Shown here: piece after piece, positions 1 through 7,499 of the stretch | Numbering within the stretch: position 1 is the stretch's first letter | Layout of the letters: every line of letters begins with the position of its first letter | NCBI RefSeq assembly: GCF_004011505.1 | Contig: NZ_SAUN01000001.1 | Span: forward strand, 6,103,501 to 6,167,500 | Origin: Nonomuraea polychroma | GTDB lineage: Bacteria > Actinomycetota > Actinomycetes > Streptosporangiales > Streptosporangiaceae | Length of the DNA: 64,000 nt | Direction: 5' to 3' | Position numbers and translations under genes: made by a program | Notes under the pieces: generated by a model | The model's database searches: none | Seen by the model: the letters and a program-made list of their open reading frames with translations, nothing else | What the model was told of the DNA's origin: nothing

Positions 1-2
1 CC

Positions 3-104
3 GATCTCGGCACCGCGCCCGGCGTACAGGTCGTGCGGGTGGACCAGGAATGGACCGCCACGGCCCGGGCCACGCTCCCGTGCTTGGAACACCGGGTTTT
101 GTAG
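3..104 (+). CDS. C-terminal end of an unknown protein (partial at window edge)
   Basis: An open frame enters from the left edge and ends at a TAG at 102-104, giving 33 residues that end in CLEHRVL. The codon use (G/C in third positions) fits a real gene, but there is too little protein to name a family. It lies 26 bp before the next gene on the same strand. It could also be a chance open frame. Confidence 0.4.
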   Translation, partial: DLGTAPGVQVVRVDQEWTATARATLPCLEHRVL

Positions 105-118
105 GGGTCAACCGATCG

Positions 119-124
119 TAAAGT
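119..124 (+). promoter_or_regulatory. Candidate -10 box for a leaderless transcript
   Basis: TAAAGT fits the actinobacterial TANNNT pattern and ends six bases before the GTG at 131, the spacing expected when transcription begins at the start codon. No convincing -35 hexamer is visible. Confidence 0.4.
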
Positions 125-130
125 AGTACC

Positions 131-577
131 GTGAGCGGAACGCAGATGCAGAAGGTGATCCCGCCGCGTCTGCTTGTGCCATACCTGTCGGGCAAGCGCA
201 CGGTGATCTCCGGCTACGTCTATCGGGTGCAGGACTGCGTCAGGCTGACCACGCCCGAGGGGCTCTACTGGGGGCTCGACCTGTCGTTCGACGGATCGGA
301 GTTGTTCGCCGAGGTGCCCGAGCTTTACGTGATGCGGTGGTTCGCCCGCGACGTGGACACCTATGCGGTGCCGTACGGGCCCCACATGGGAGGCGACTGG
401 AGCGACGCGCCGCCGTTCGCCGGCAACGGGTTCACCACCTCGCCCGACCACGTGGTGCCGCAGTTCCACACCGTTCCGATGCCGATCCCGGCCGGGGCGG
501 AGATCGTGCACGTCACCCGGGACGGTGAGCGGCCCTTCGCCGAATACGACGGGCTGACCTGGCGGCCGGCCGCATGA
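131..577 (+). CDS. Hypothetical protein, 148 aa
   Basis: This is a 148-residue soluble protein with no signal peptide or membrane segment and a mixed, aromatic-rich composition (many W, Y and F) suggestive of a compact beta-rich fold. I do not recognise the family. The GTG start is supported by a TANNNT box just upstream. Its stop overlaps the ATG of the next gene by 4 bp (ATGA), so the two are probably translated together. Small acidic gene pairs like this can be immunity proteins behind a toxin gene, but the upstream gene is cut by the window edge, so this is only a guess. Confidence 0.7.
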   Translation: MSGTQMQKVIPPRLLVPYLSGKRTVISGYVYRVQDCVRLTTPEGLYWGLDLSFDGSELFAEVPELYVMRWFARDVDTYAVPYGPHMGGDWSDAPPFAGNGFTTSPDHVVPQFHTVPMPIPAGAEIVHVTRDGERPFAEYDGLTWRPAA

Positions 578-969
578 GCGCGGAAATCACGCCGGTGGCG
601 TCGGGGTTCGTGGCCCGCTACGGCGAGCGGACCCTGCCCGCCGCACTCGGACCCGACAACGACCAGGTGGTGTTGTTCAGCGAGGCCGAGCTGGAGGGCT
701 TCGAGCCGGCGGCCGGCTACTGGCGGCGCACGGTGGCCAGGTCCGAGGTGGAGTGGCTGGTCCTGATCCGCACGGTGGGGGCGTTCGGCGGGGAGCCGTG
801 CATCGTGCTGGACGAGGACGAGGACGGGCTGCACATCGCCTACACCGGGCACAGCGGGATGAAGGCGGAGGCCCTGGGCTACTGGATGGTGGATCACGGC
901 GCCTACGAGGTTGTGGTGCCCCGCGAGGAGGTCTTCTCCATCCGGGTCGAACGTATCCCGGTTCCTTAG
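574..969 (+). CDS. Hypothetical protein, 131 aa, coupled to its upstream neighbour
   Basis: This 131-residue acidic protein has no membrane segment and no motif I can name. Its ATG overlaps the stop codon of the preceding gene, which fixes the start and implies a two-gene unit. A stretch with D-E-D-E-D near residue 74 and a run of hydrophobic beta-like segments suggest a small soluble domain. Its function is unknown. A role as partner or immunity protein of something encoded left of the window is possible but unsupported. Confidence 0.68.
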   Translation: MSAEITPVASGFVARYGERTLPAALGPDNDQVVLFSEAELEGFEPAAGYWRRTVARSEVEWLVLIRTVGAFGGEPCIVLDEDEDGLHIAYTGHSGMKAEALGYWMVDHGAYEVVVPREEVFSIRVERIPVP

Positions 970-1002
970 TCAACCGGCACGCGCCTCGTGTGTCTCTGAA
1001 GT

Positions 1003-1500
1003 GTGATCGACACAGCGACCATGGCGCAGCCGTCGTTCGCCGAGTTATTCGCCGCCCAATACCAAGGCCTGGTACGCCTGGCGGGCCTGCTCGGCGCCGA
1101 CGACCCCGAGGACATCGCCCAGGAGGCGTTCGCCCGGCTGCACACCAGGCGGCTGCGCGACGACGGGGCCGCGCTGGCCTACCTGCGCGCGACCGTCTGC
1201 AATCTGACGCGCAACCGGCTGCGGCACCTCAGGCTCGTCCGGCTGCGCCGCCCCGAGCCCCCTGAACCGGCGCGCAGCAGCGAGCACGACGTGCTCGTCG
1301 CCGAGGAGCACCGCGAGCTGCTCGCCGCCGTCGACCGCCTGCCGCGCCGCCAGCGCGAGGCCCTGGTCCTGCGCTACTGGCTGGACCTGTCCGAACGCGA
1401 GATCGCCGACGCCATGGGCGTGTCGCCCGGCTCGGTGAAGACGCACGCCAGCAGGGCCCTTGCCGCCCTCGGCAAGGCGCTGAAGGAGGAGGACGCGTGA
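1003..1500 (+). CDS. ECF-type (SigE-family) RNA polymerase sigma factor
   Basis: This 165-residue sigma factor has the two domains of group 4 (ECF) factors. Region 2 lies around residues 12-75 (FAAQYQGLVRLA, then DDPEDIAQEAF, the usual core-binding motif). Region 4 lies around residues 105-160 (LPRRQREALVLRYW, then a helix-turn-helix, SEREIADAMGVSPGSVKTHASRAL). It should recruit RNA polymerase to a small set of promoters. The frame opens at GTG 1003; ATG 1021 is an alternative start six codons in. The gene overlaps the next one by 4 bp (GTGA), the usual arrangement for an ECF factor and its membrane regulator. Confidence 0.93.
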   Translation: MIDTATMAQPSFAELFAAQYQGLVRLAGLLGADDPEDIAQEAFARLHTRRLRDDGAALAYLRATVCNLTRNRLRHLRLVRLRRPEPPEPARSSEHDVLVAEEHRELLAAVDRLPRRQREALVLRYWLDLSEREIADAMGVSPGSVKTHASRALAALGKALKEEDA

Positions 1501-3410
1501 TGGACCAGCTGGAAGAGCGCCTTCGCGCCGCGTTCGACGCGCGCGCCCGGACCTACGAGGCGAGCCCGGACGCCTGGGCGCGGGTGCTCGCCCGCCGGCC
1601 GCGCCGCCGCCCCGGCCGGCTCCTCGTGGCCGCGCTGCCCGCGGCGCTGCTGGCCGTGTTCGTTCCCGTCCTGCTCAACGGGGGCCTGGGCAGGAACACC
1701 GCGGCCGACCCTGACGCGATCTACCGGGAGCTCATGCGTGATCGTACGCCCGCCGGCGAGCAGGTGACCGTGGAGAATCCGACCGAGGGCAAGCCGCTGC
1801 GGCTCTGGTTCGCCAAGGCGCGGGCGGGCTATCCCGAGGTCTGCTACATCGCGGAGCGGGCCGCAGGGAACCCGTACGGCGGCTGCTCGGACGTGCCGGA
1901 GCAGTGGGACGTCTGGTTCTCGGGCAGCACCCTGCGCGACGGGGCGGCGACAGCACTGGACTGGGGCGTGGCGACGCGGAACATCGGCGCCGTCACCGGG
2001 ATCACGACGTCCGGGCGGAAGATCACGGGCACGCTGGTGACCCCGGAGGGGGCGCCGTACCGGATCTGGACGGTGACCTATCCGGCCCAGGACGCGATGA
2101 CCAGCGTCGAGTACGCCGACGAGCAGGGCAGGAGCATCGCGCGATCGTCCCGCGACATGCTCTCGCCGCCGTCCGGGCCGGCGATGGGCCCGGCCATGGA
2201 GCTGTCCGACGGCATCACCGTGCGGCCGCACCGGACGAAGGACGGCGCCGAGCTGAACTGGTCGCGGAACGGCGCGCACCTCGGCGGGGGCCTGGCGACC
2301 ACACGGGACGCGCCGGTGATCGTGAACGTGCGCGACGACGTCATCACCGGCTACGCCCGGGACGGCGTGGCCAGGGTCGAGGTGTCCGTCAGCGGCGGGG
2401 GCACCACCAGCCTGGAGACCCGGCCCGATCCGTGGGGCCTGGGCATCGTGTTGTTCGCCGACGCCGGCGTGGACGGCGACGGGTACCAGGGCTACCGCGC
2501 GGTCGCCTACGACACCACGGGCAAGGAGATCTGGCGGCATGAGGAACCGTCCAGGGAGAACCCCGGCCCGGACACCCGGACGATCGGCCCCGTGATGGCC
2601 GTCCCCGGCACCGAGGGCTCCGGCCGGCCGATGCGCGTCTGGTTCTCCCAGCACGACGGCGACCCGCAGATGTTCTGCGCGTCCGGAGGCGCCTCACCGG
2701 CCGACCGGGGTATGATGTGGTGCGCCGCCACCGGCCAGGAGCATTCCTTCCCGGTCCAGTCGACGACCGCCTACCTGCCGGAGCCGGGAGCCGTCATCCA
2801 CTTCGGCCCGGCCCGCGACGACTGGGAGTGGGTCGAGGCGGTGCTCGCCGACGGGCGGCGGGTGCGGGCCGAGTTCCTGCGCGGCGAGGGCGCCCCGCTG
2901 CGGGTCTGGCACGCCTCGGTGCCGCTCGACGCCCAGGTCGGGGGCTACATCCTGAAGGTCCAGGGCCAGGCGGCCCGGCCGGTCGCCACCTTCGACAAGG
3001 CTTGTGGCAGGCAGGTCGCCTCGTCCGCGTCCGACCGACTCGCCTTGCCCGAGAACATCACGGCACTCCTGAGCGGAAGCTGCATGGCCTTCTGGGAGGA
3101 CGGCGAGATGGTGCCGGCCCTTCCCGGGCCGGTCCCCGGCGCGAAGCTGAGCGAGCAGTTCGACGCCCGGCGGCCGGCGTACTGGAGCCACGGCGACAAC
3201 GCCTGGTACGGCTACGCGCCCGCCGGCACGGCCAAGGTCGTGATGACCCTGAAGGTCGGCGGGACCGCCACAGCCGCGGCCGTGCCCGATCCCTGGGGGC
3301 AGGGCGTGACGTTGTTCGCGGGCGTGACGCCCAAGGGAACCGACTTCGGCGAGGGAGCGACCCTCACGGGCTATGACGCCGACGGCAAGGAGGTGTGGAC
3401 CTACCGCTGA
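1497..3410 (+). CDS. Membrane-anchored protein with duplicated outer module, probable regulator of the adjacent sigma factor
   Basis: This is a 637-residue protein. A short cytoplasmic N-terminus (about residues 1-42, very basic before the membrane) is followed by one membrane helix (about 43-62) and a large outer part. The outer part is a two-fold repeat: each unit ends with the same pattern, PDPWG-x-G-x-x-LFA ... GYDxxGKE(I/V)W, near residues 307-345 and 594-637, preceded by matching R-V/L-WF and WxxSVP-like segments. Position and 4-bp overlap with the sigma gene suggest an anti-sigma or signal-sensing role. However, I see no clear HxxxCxxC zinc anti-sigma motif in the N-terminus, so that role is inferred from context. 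The 3' end overlaps the convergent carboxyltransferase gene by 10 bp. Confidence 0.75.
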   Translation: MMDQLEERLRAAFDARARTYEASPDAWARVLARRPRRRPGRLLVAALPAALLAVFVPVLLNGGLGRNTAADPDAIYRELMRDRTPAGEQVTVENPTEGKPLRLWFAKARAGYPEVCYIAERAAGNPYGGCSDVPEQWDVWFSGSTLRDGAATALDWGVATRNIGAVTGITTSGRKITGTLVTPEGAPYRIWTVTYPAQDAMTSVEYADEQGRSIARSSRDMLSPPSGPAMGPAMELSDGITVRPHRTKDGAELNWSRNGAHLGGGLATTRDAPVIVNVRDDVITGYARDGVARVEVSVSGGGTTSLETRPDPWGLGIVLFADAGVDGDGYQGYRAVAYDTTGKEIWRHEEPSRENPGPDTRTIGPVMAVPGTEGSGRPMRVWFSQHDGDPQMFCASGGASPADRGMMWCAATGQEHSFPVQSTTAYLPEPGAVIHFGPARDDWEWVEAVLADGRRVRAEFLRGEGAPLRVWHASVPLDAQVGGYILKVQGQAARPVATFDKACGRQVASSASDRLALPENITALLSGSCMAFWEDGEMVPALPGPVPGAKLSEQFDARRPAYWSHGDNAWYGYAPAGTAKVVMTLKVGGTATAAAVPDPWGQGVTLFAGVTPKGTDFGEGATLTGYDADGKEVWTYR

Positions 3411-4891
3411 CCCATGGTGCGGTAGCGGGCCTGGCGGGCCGCGAGACGGTCCGCCGGGTTCATCGCCAGCAATCCCGCGATCTCGTGCTCCAGCGCCCGC
3501 CCGACCCGCTCGCAGAACTGCCTCGGCTCGTACGCGGCGTCCGGCAGCTCCGGGATGACCCGGTCCACGATGCCGTCGTGCCGCAGGTCGGTGGCGCGGA
3601 TGCGCTGCGCCTGGGCGATCTCGGGAGCGAAGTCGACCGAACGGTAGAGGATCGCCGAGGCGCCCTCGGGCGGCAGCGGCGACAACCAGGCGTGTTGCGC
3701 GCAGAGCACCCGGTCGGCGGGCAGCAGGGCCAGCGCCGCGCCGCCCGCGCCCTCACCGAGCAGCAGGCAGACGGTCGGCGCGTCGAGCATGACGAGCTCG
3801 GCCAGGCAACGGGCGATCTCGGCGGCCAGCCCGCCCTCCTCGGCCGCCTTCGACAGGTCGGCTCCGGCCGTGTCGACCACGGTGATCAGCGGCAGGCCCA
3901 GCTCGGCGGCCAGCCGCATGCCGCGCCTGGCCGCCCGGAGCCCCGCCGGGCCGAGCGGCGAGCTGGCCCGCTGGACCCGCCGGTCCTGGCCGAGCACCAC
4001 GGCCGGCGCGCTGCCGAACCTGGCCAGCGCCAGCAGCAGCCCCGGCTCGTTCTCCCCCTCCCCCGTGCCGCTGAGCGGGGTCACGTCAGTGGCGGCGAGC
4101 TTGAGCAGCGCACGCACGCCCGGCCGGTCGTCGCGGCGCGAGCGGGTGATCGCCTCCCACGCCTCCACCGGCCGCAGGTCCTCCTCAGGGGCCGGTCCCG
4201 CCTCGACGGCGGACCGGTCGGCGGCCAGCACGGCCAGCGCCTTGATCGCGATCTCCCGCAGGTCGCCGGCCGAGACCACGGCGTCGAGCAGCCCCTTGCT
4301 GTGCAGGTTTTCAGCGACCTGCACGCCGTCGGGAAAGGGATAGCCGTGCAGCGCCTCGAACACCCGCGGACCCAGGAACCCGATCAAGGCCCCTGGCTCG
4401 GCGGCGGCGACGTGCCCGAGCGATCCCCACGACGCGAACACCCCGCCCGTCGTCGGATGCCGCAAATACACCAGGTAGGGCAGCCCGGCGAGCCGGTGTG
4501 CCTGGAGCGCGGCCGTGATCTTCACCATCTGGACGAACGCGAGCGCGCCCTCCTGCATGCGCGTGCCCCCGGAAGCGGGCGCGGCCAGCAGCGGCAGCCG
4601 CTCGCGGGTGGCCCGCTCGACCGCCGACACGAACCGCTCGGCCGCCGCCACCCCGATCGAGCCGGCCATGAACGAGAACTCGCACGCCACGACGGCCACC
4701 CTGCGACCGCCGAGCAGCCCCTCGCCGCTGATCACCGCCTCGTCATAGCCGGACTTGACGCGGGCGGCGGCCAGCTCGTCGGCATAGGAGGAGCCGGGCT
4801 CGGCCGGGTCGGCGGGCGGCGCGTCCCACGACTTCCACGATCCCCGGTCGAGGACCGTTTCGATCAGTGTGCGCGCGTCCGGACGGCTCAC
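3401..4891 (-). CDS. Acyl-CoA carboxylase carboxyltransferase, fused beta-alpha type
   Basis: This 496-residue enzyme carries both crotonase-fold halves of a biotin-dependent carboxyltransferase. The N-terminal half (about residues 40-240) resembles AccD, with SGGTRMQEG and the glycine-rich TTGGVFASW. The C-terminal half (about 260-490) resembles AccA, with DTAGADLSKAAEEGG and LLGEGAGGAALAL. It would move the carboxyl group from carboxybiotin to acetyl-CoA or another acyl-CoA. The cysteine zinc ribbon found at the start of classical AccD is absent. The GTG start is preceded by GGGAGCGATA. It follows the CaiB-type gene on the same strand by 74 bp, suggesting joint acyl-CoA metabolism. No biotin carboxylase or biotin carrier is in the window. 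Confidence 0.9.
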   Translation of the reverse strand: MSRPDARTLIETVLDRGSWKSWDAPPADPAEPGSSYADELAAARVKSGYDEAVISGEGLLGGRRVAVVACEFSFMAGSIGVAAAERFVSAVERATRERLPLLAAPASGGTRMQEGALAFVQMVKITAALQAHRLAGLPYLVYLRHPTTGGVFASWGSLGHVAAAEPGALIGFLGPRVFEALHGYPFPDGVQVAENLHSKGLLDAVVSAGDLREIAIKALAVLAADRSAVEAGPAPEEDLRPVEAWEAITRSRRDDRPGVRALLKLAATDVTPLSGTGEGENEPGLLLALARFGSAPAVVLGQDRRVQRASSPLGPAGLRAARRGMRLAAELGLPLITVVDTAGADLSKAAEEGGLAAEIARCLAELVMLDAPTVCLLLGEGAGGAALALLPADRVLCAQHAWLSPLPPEGASAILYRSVDFAPEIAQAQRIRATDLRHDGIVDRVIPELPDAAYEPRQFCERVGRALEHEIAGLLAMNPADRLAARQARYRTMGQR

Positions 4892-4965
4892 TATCGCTCC
4901 CTAATTATCTGCCGATGTTGCAATGTTGACGCGCGAGCGCATCAGACGGTGCCACCGATCGTGAA

Positions 4966-6123
4966 TCATCCTTCACGTTCCTCCAGCCAGTCCAGCACCG
5001 CGTCGCCGTCCTGGCCGAGCAGGGGCGGCGCGGTGTGCTCCACCTCGGTCAGCCCGTCGAAGCGCAGCGGCGGCCCGGGCAGCTCGATGCGGCCGAGCAC
5101 CGGGTGCTCCACCTCGACGACCAGGCCCTGCGAACGGGTCTGGTCCCAGGTATAGACCTCGTCGAGCGATCTGATCGCACCGGCCGGCACTCCGGCCTCA
5201 CCCAGCTCGGCCAGCCAGTGGGCGCGGTCGTGGGCGGCCAGGGCCTTCTCCATGTCGGCGATCAGCTCGTCGCGGTGGGCGCGCCGGTCTTTGTTCGTGG
5301 CGTATCGGGGAGTCTCGGGGTCGATGCCGAGCAGGGTGGCGACCTTGCGCCACTGGCCCTCGTTGGCGGCGGCGATCTGCAGCATGCCGTCGGCGCAGCG
5401 GAAGGAGCCGTACGGGGCGATGGAGACGTGGTGGTTGCCGCTGGCGGCGGGCACCTGGCCGCCCACCGTCCATGCGGTGCCGTGGTAGGCGTGCACGCCG
5501 GTGACGGCGGCCAGCAGCGAGGTGCGGACGACCCGCCCCTTGCCGGTGCGCGCGCGCTCGTAGAGCGCGGCCGCCACGCCGTAGGCGCCATGGATGCCGG
5601 CCAGCAGGTCGGAGATGGAGGCGCCGACGCGGTACGGCTCGTCGGGCGAGGGGCCCGTCAGCGACATCAGCCCGGCCTCCCCCTGCGCGATCTGGTCGTA
5701 GCCGGGCCGGCCGCCCTCCGGGCCGTCGTGGCCGAATCCGGTGATCGACAGGATGACCAGGCGCGGGTTGAGCTCGTGCAGCCGCTCGACGGAGAAGCCG
5801 AGGCGGTCGAGCACGCCGGTGCGGAAGTTCTCGACGAGCACGTCGCTCTGGCGGACGAGGCGCTCGATGAGCTGCTTGCCCTCGGGGGACTTCATGTCGA
5901 CGGCGATGGACTGCTTGTTACGGTTGGCCGCCAGAAAATACGTCGAAATATCCTGATCGGGGCCCACGAACGGCGGGCCCCATCCGCGTGACTCGTCGCC
6001 TCCGTCCGGATGCTCCACCTTGATCACCCGTGCGCCCAGATCGCCGAGCATCTGCGCCGCGTGCGGCCCGGCCAGGGCCCTGGACAGGTCGAGCACGACG
6101 ATGTCACCGAGGGGTCCGAGCAC
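4966..6123 (-). CDS. CaiB/BaiF family (class III) CoA-transferase
   Basis: This 385-residue class III CoA-transferase moves CoA between carboxylic acids through enzyme-bound anhydride and thioester intermediates. Family marks visible are VLDLSRALAGPHAAQMLGDLGARVIKVE at the N-terminus, NRNKQSIAVDMKSPEG near residue 70, VENFRTGVLDRLG with the conserved region around the catalytic aspartate further on, and GYDQIAQGEAGLMSLTG. The start is GTG 6123, placed by an AGGAGG box seven bases upstream and by the alignment of the family N-terminus. An upstream ATG in the same frame at 6219 would add 32 residues encoded mostly by a tandem repeat and is not believed. The substrate is unknown. It is probably co-transcribed with the downstream carboxyltransferase. 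Confidence 0.92.
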   Translation of the reverse strand: MLGPLGDIVVLDLSRALAGPHAAQMLGDLGARVIKVEHPDGGDESRGWGPPFVGPDQDISTYFLAANRNKQSIAVDMKSPEGKQLIERLVRQSDVLVENFRTGVLDRLGFSVERLHELNPRLVILSITGFGHDGPEGGRPGYDQIAQGEAGLMSLTGPSPDEPYRVGASISDLLAGIHGAYGVAAALYERARTGKGRVVRTSLLAAVTGVHAYHGTAWTVGGQVPAASGNHHVSIAPYGSFRCADGMLQIAAANEGQWRKVATLLGIDPETPRYATNKDRRAHRDELIADMEKALAAHDRAHWLAELGEAGVPAGAIRSLDEVYTWDQTRSQGLVVEVEHPVLGRIELPGPPLRFDGLTEVEHTAPPLLGQDGDAVLDWLEEREG

Positions 6124-6140
6124 GGTTGTCCTCCTGCTTG

Positions 6141-6174
6141 CGTCCGGGCTGCTTGTGCGTCCGGGCTGCTTGTG
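6141..6174. repeat. Two tandem copies of a 17-bp unit in a divergent promoter region
   Basis: The unit CGTCCGGGCTGCTTGTG occurs at 6141-6157 and again at 6158-6174, with partial matches at both edges. It lies 18 bp upstream of the CoA-transferase start codon, in the space shared with the divergent kinase gene. It may be a slippage product or a double binding site. Confidence 0.7.
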
Positions 6175-6220
6175 CGTTCGAGCGAAAGAACATTCTCTCA
6201 GTTGCCCGTCCCCCGTCATC

Positions 6221-6226
6221 TAACCT
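6221..6226 (+). promoter_or_regulatory. Candidate -10 box, leaderless promoter of the P-loop kinase gene
   Basis: TAACCT lies exactly six bases before the ATG at 6233, the same spacing seen at other likely leaderless genes in this window. The gene lacks a Shine-Dalgarno sequence, which agrees. The -35 is not clear. Confidence 0.45.
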
Positions 6227-6232
6227 GGGTCG

Positions 6233-6763
6233 ATGAATTCGCTGGCCGACCGCATCAGGAGCCTGCCGCCCTCCTGCGGGCCGGTCCGCCTGGTGGCCGT
6301 CGACGGGCCCGCCGGGGCGGGCAAGACCACGTTCGCGAAGCGGCTGGGGGCGGCGCTCGCGTGCCAGGTGATCCACAGCGACGACTTCCCCGTGCCATGG
6401 GAGGAGGGCCCCGGACACTGGTTCCACGCTTTGGAGGAGCAGGTGCTGCACCCGCTCCAGCACGGTCAGCCTGGAGGATTCCGCAGGTACGACTGGGTGC
6501 GCGGCGAGTACGCCGAGCAGGTGACGGTCCCGGTCGCGCCGGCCCTCGTCATCGAGGGCGTCGGCACGGCCCGCGCCTCGGCGGCCCACCTGCTGGCGTT
6601 CGCGGTATGGCTGGAGGCGGCGGAGCCGGTGCGTTTCGCCCGCGTGCTGGAGCGGGACGGGCCCGGGCTGGAGCCGCGGTGGCGGGAGTGGTTCGCGGCC
6701 GAGAAGGCGTGGTTCGCGGCGGACCGCACCCGCGAGCGGGCCGATCTCGTCATCCGGACGTGA
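6233..6763 (+). CDS. Uridine-kinase-like P-loop nucleoside/metabolite kinase
   Basis: This 176-residue cytoplasmic ATP-binding protein has a Walker A motif GPAGAGKTT at about residues 25-33, followed by IHSDDFPVPWEEG, which matches the substrate-binding aspartate region (HxDDF) of the uridine kinase/phosphoribulokinase group. VIEGVGTAR is the likely Walker B strand, and a lid with several arginines (RFARVLERDG) follows. It should phosphorylate a small metabolite, but the true substrate cannot be told. The ATG is supported by a -10 box six bases upstream. The 3' end overlaps the convergent phosphatase gene by 14 bp. Confidence 0.88.
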   Translation: MNSLADRIRSLPPSCGPVRLVAVDGPAGAGKTTFAKRLGAALACQVIHSDDFPVPWEEGPGHWFHALEEQVLHPLQHGQPGGFRRYDWVRGEYAEQVTVPVAPALVIEGVGTARASAAHLLAFAVWLEAAEPVRFARVLERDGPGLEPRWREWFAAEKAWFAADRTRERADLVIRT

Positions 6764-7430
6764 GGTGCGCGACGTCGTTGAAGCGGACGAGGTCGAACCG
6801 GCCGCCGCCGGTGCGCCAGACGGAGACGGACGCGTTGAGCACCGGCGCGAACGCGAGCACGGCCGCCAGCTCCGCGTCCGGGCCGCCCGCGATGACGTGG
6901 CGCAACCCCAGCACCACCGAGTCGTGGGCGACGATCAGCACCCGCCGCCCGTCCGCCCGCCCGTCCAGATCTTTCAGGAAGTCTCTGAGCCGGACGACGA
7001 CGTCCGCCAGGGACTCGCCGCCGGGCGGCCGGAAGGCGTAGGCGCCCTCCTCCTCCCGCCGCGCCAGCTCCTCGGGGAACCGCTCCCTGATCGCTGGCAG
7101 GTTGTAGTGCGCGAACGCCCCCGCCTCCTGGTCCCTGAGGCGCTCGTCCACGCTGACGGGAAGCGGGTCCACGCCCCACGCGTGCTGCGCGATCTTCCAC
7201 GTGTCGAGCGCCCGCAGGTAGGGCGAGCACCACACCAGCTCGGGGACCTCGGCGGCGGGCATGCCCGCCAGTAACCGGCCCAGCGCGGCGGCCTGCATCC
7301 TGCCCAGCTCGGTCAGCGTGACCTCGTGGTCGCCTGGCTCGTAGAAGAGCGGCCGGTCGCCGGCCTGCTCATGAGCGAAGTTGGCCTGGCTCTGTCCGTG
7401 TCGCACCGCGATGATCTGCACCGGCCCCAT
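6750..7430 (-). CDS. Histidine phosphatase superfamily protein (phosphoglycerate-mutase-like)
   Basis: This 226-residue member of branch 1 of the histidine phosphatases has the RHG motif (IIAVRHGQSQANF, about residues 6-18) with the phosphorylated histidine. The second catalytic histidine lies in VLIVAHDSVVLGLRHV near residue 175. The glutamate donor region is LRDQEAGAF. It probably removes phosphate from small molecules rather than acting as a glycolytic mutase. The start ATG 7430 sits after AGATGGGCGG and begins directly before the family core. A longer frame upstream adds 23 residues with no family match. Confidence 0.9.
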   Translation of the reverse strand: MGPVQIIAVRHGQSQANFAHEQAGDRPLFYEPGDHEVTLTELGRMQAAALGRLLAGMPAAEVPELVWCSPYLRALDTWKIAQHAWGVDPLPVSVDERLRDQEAGAFAHYNLPAIRERFPEELARREEEGAYAFRPPGGESLADVVVRLRDFLKDLDGRADGRRVLIVAHDSVVLGLRHVIAGGPDAELAAVLAFAPVLNASVSVWRTGGGRFDLVRFNDVAHLTSG

Positions 7431-7499
7431 CCGCCCATCTTGCCACGGAGCCGCCGACCAATTACGGTCAAGGCCGTTATCAGCCATCGGAGGTCGCAC

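Noticed and set aside
5035..5991. 318-codon plus-strand frame opposite the CoA-transferase gene
   Set aside because: It has no recognisable domain and mirrors the codon bias of the minus-strand gene, as is common in high-GC DNA.
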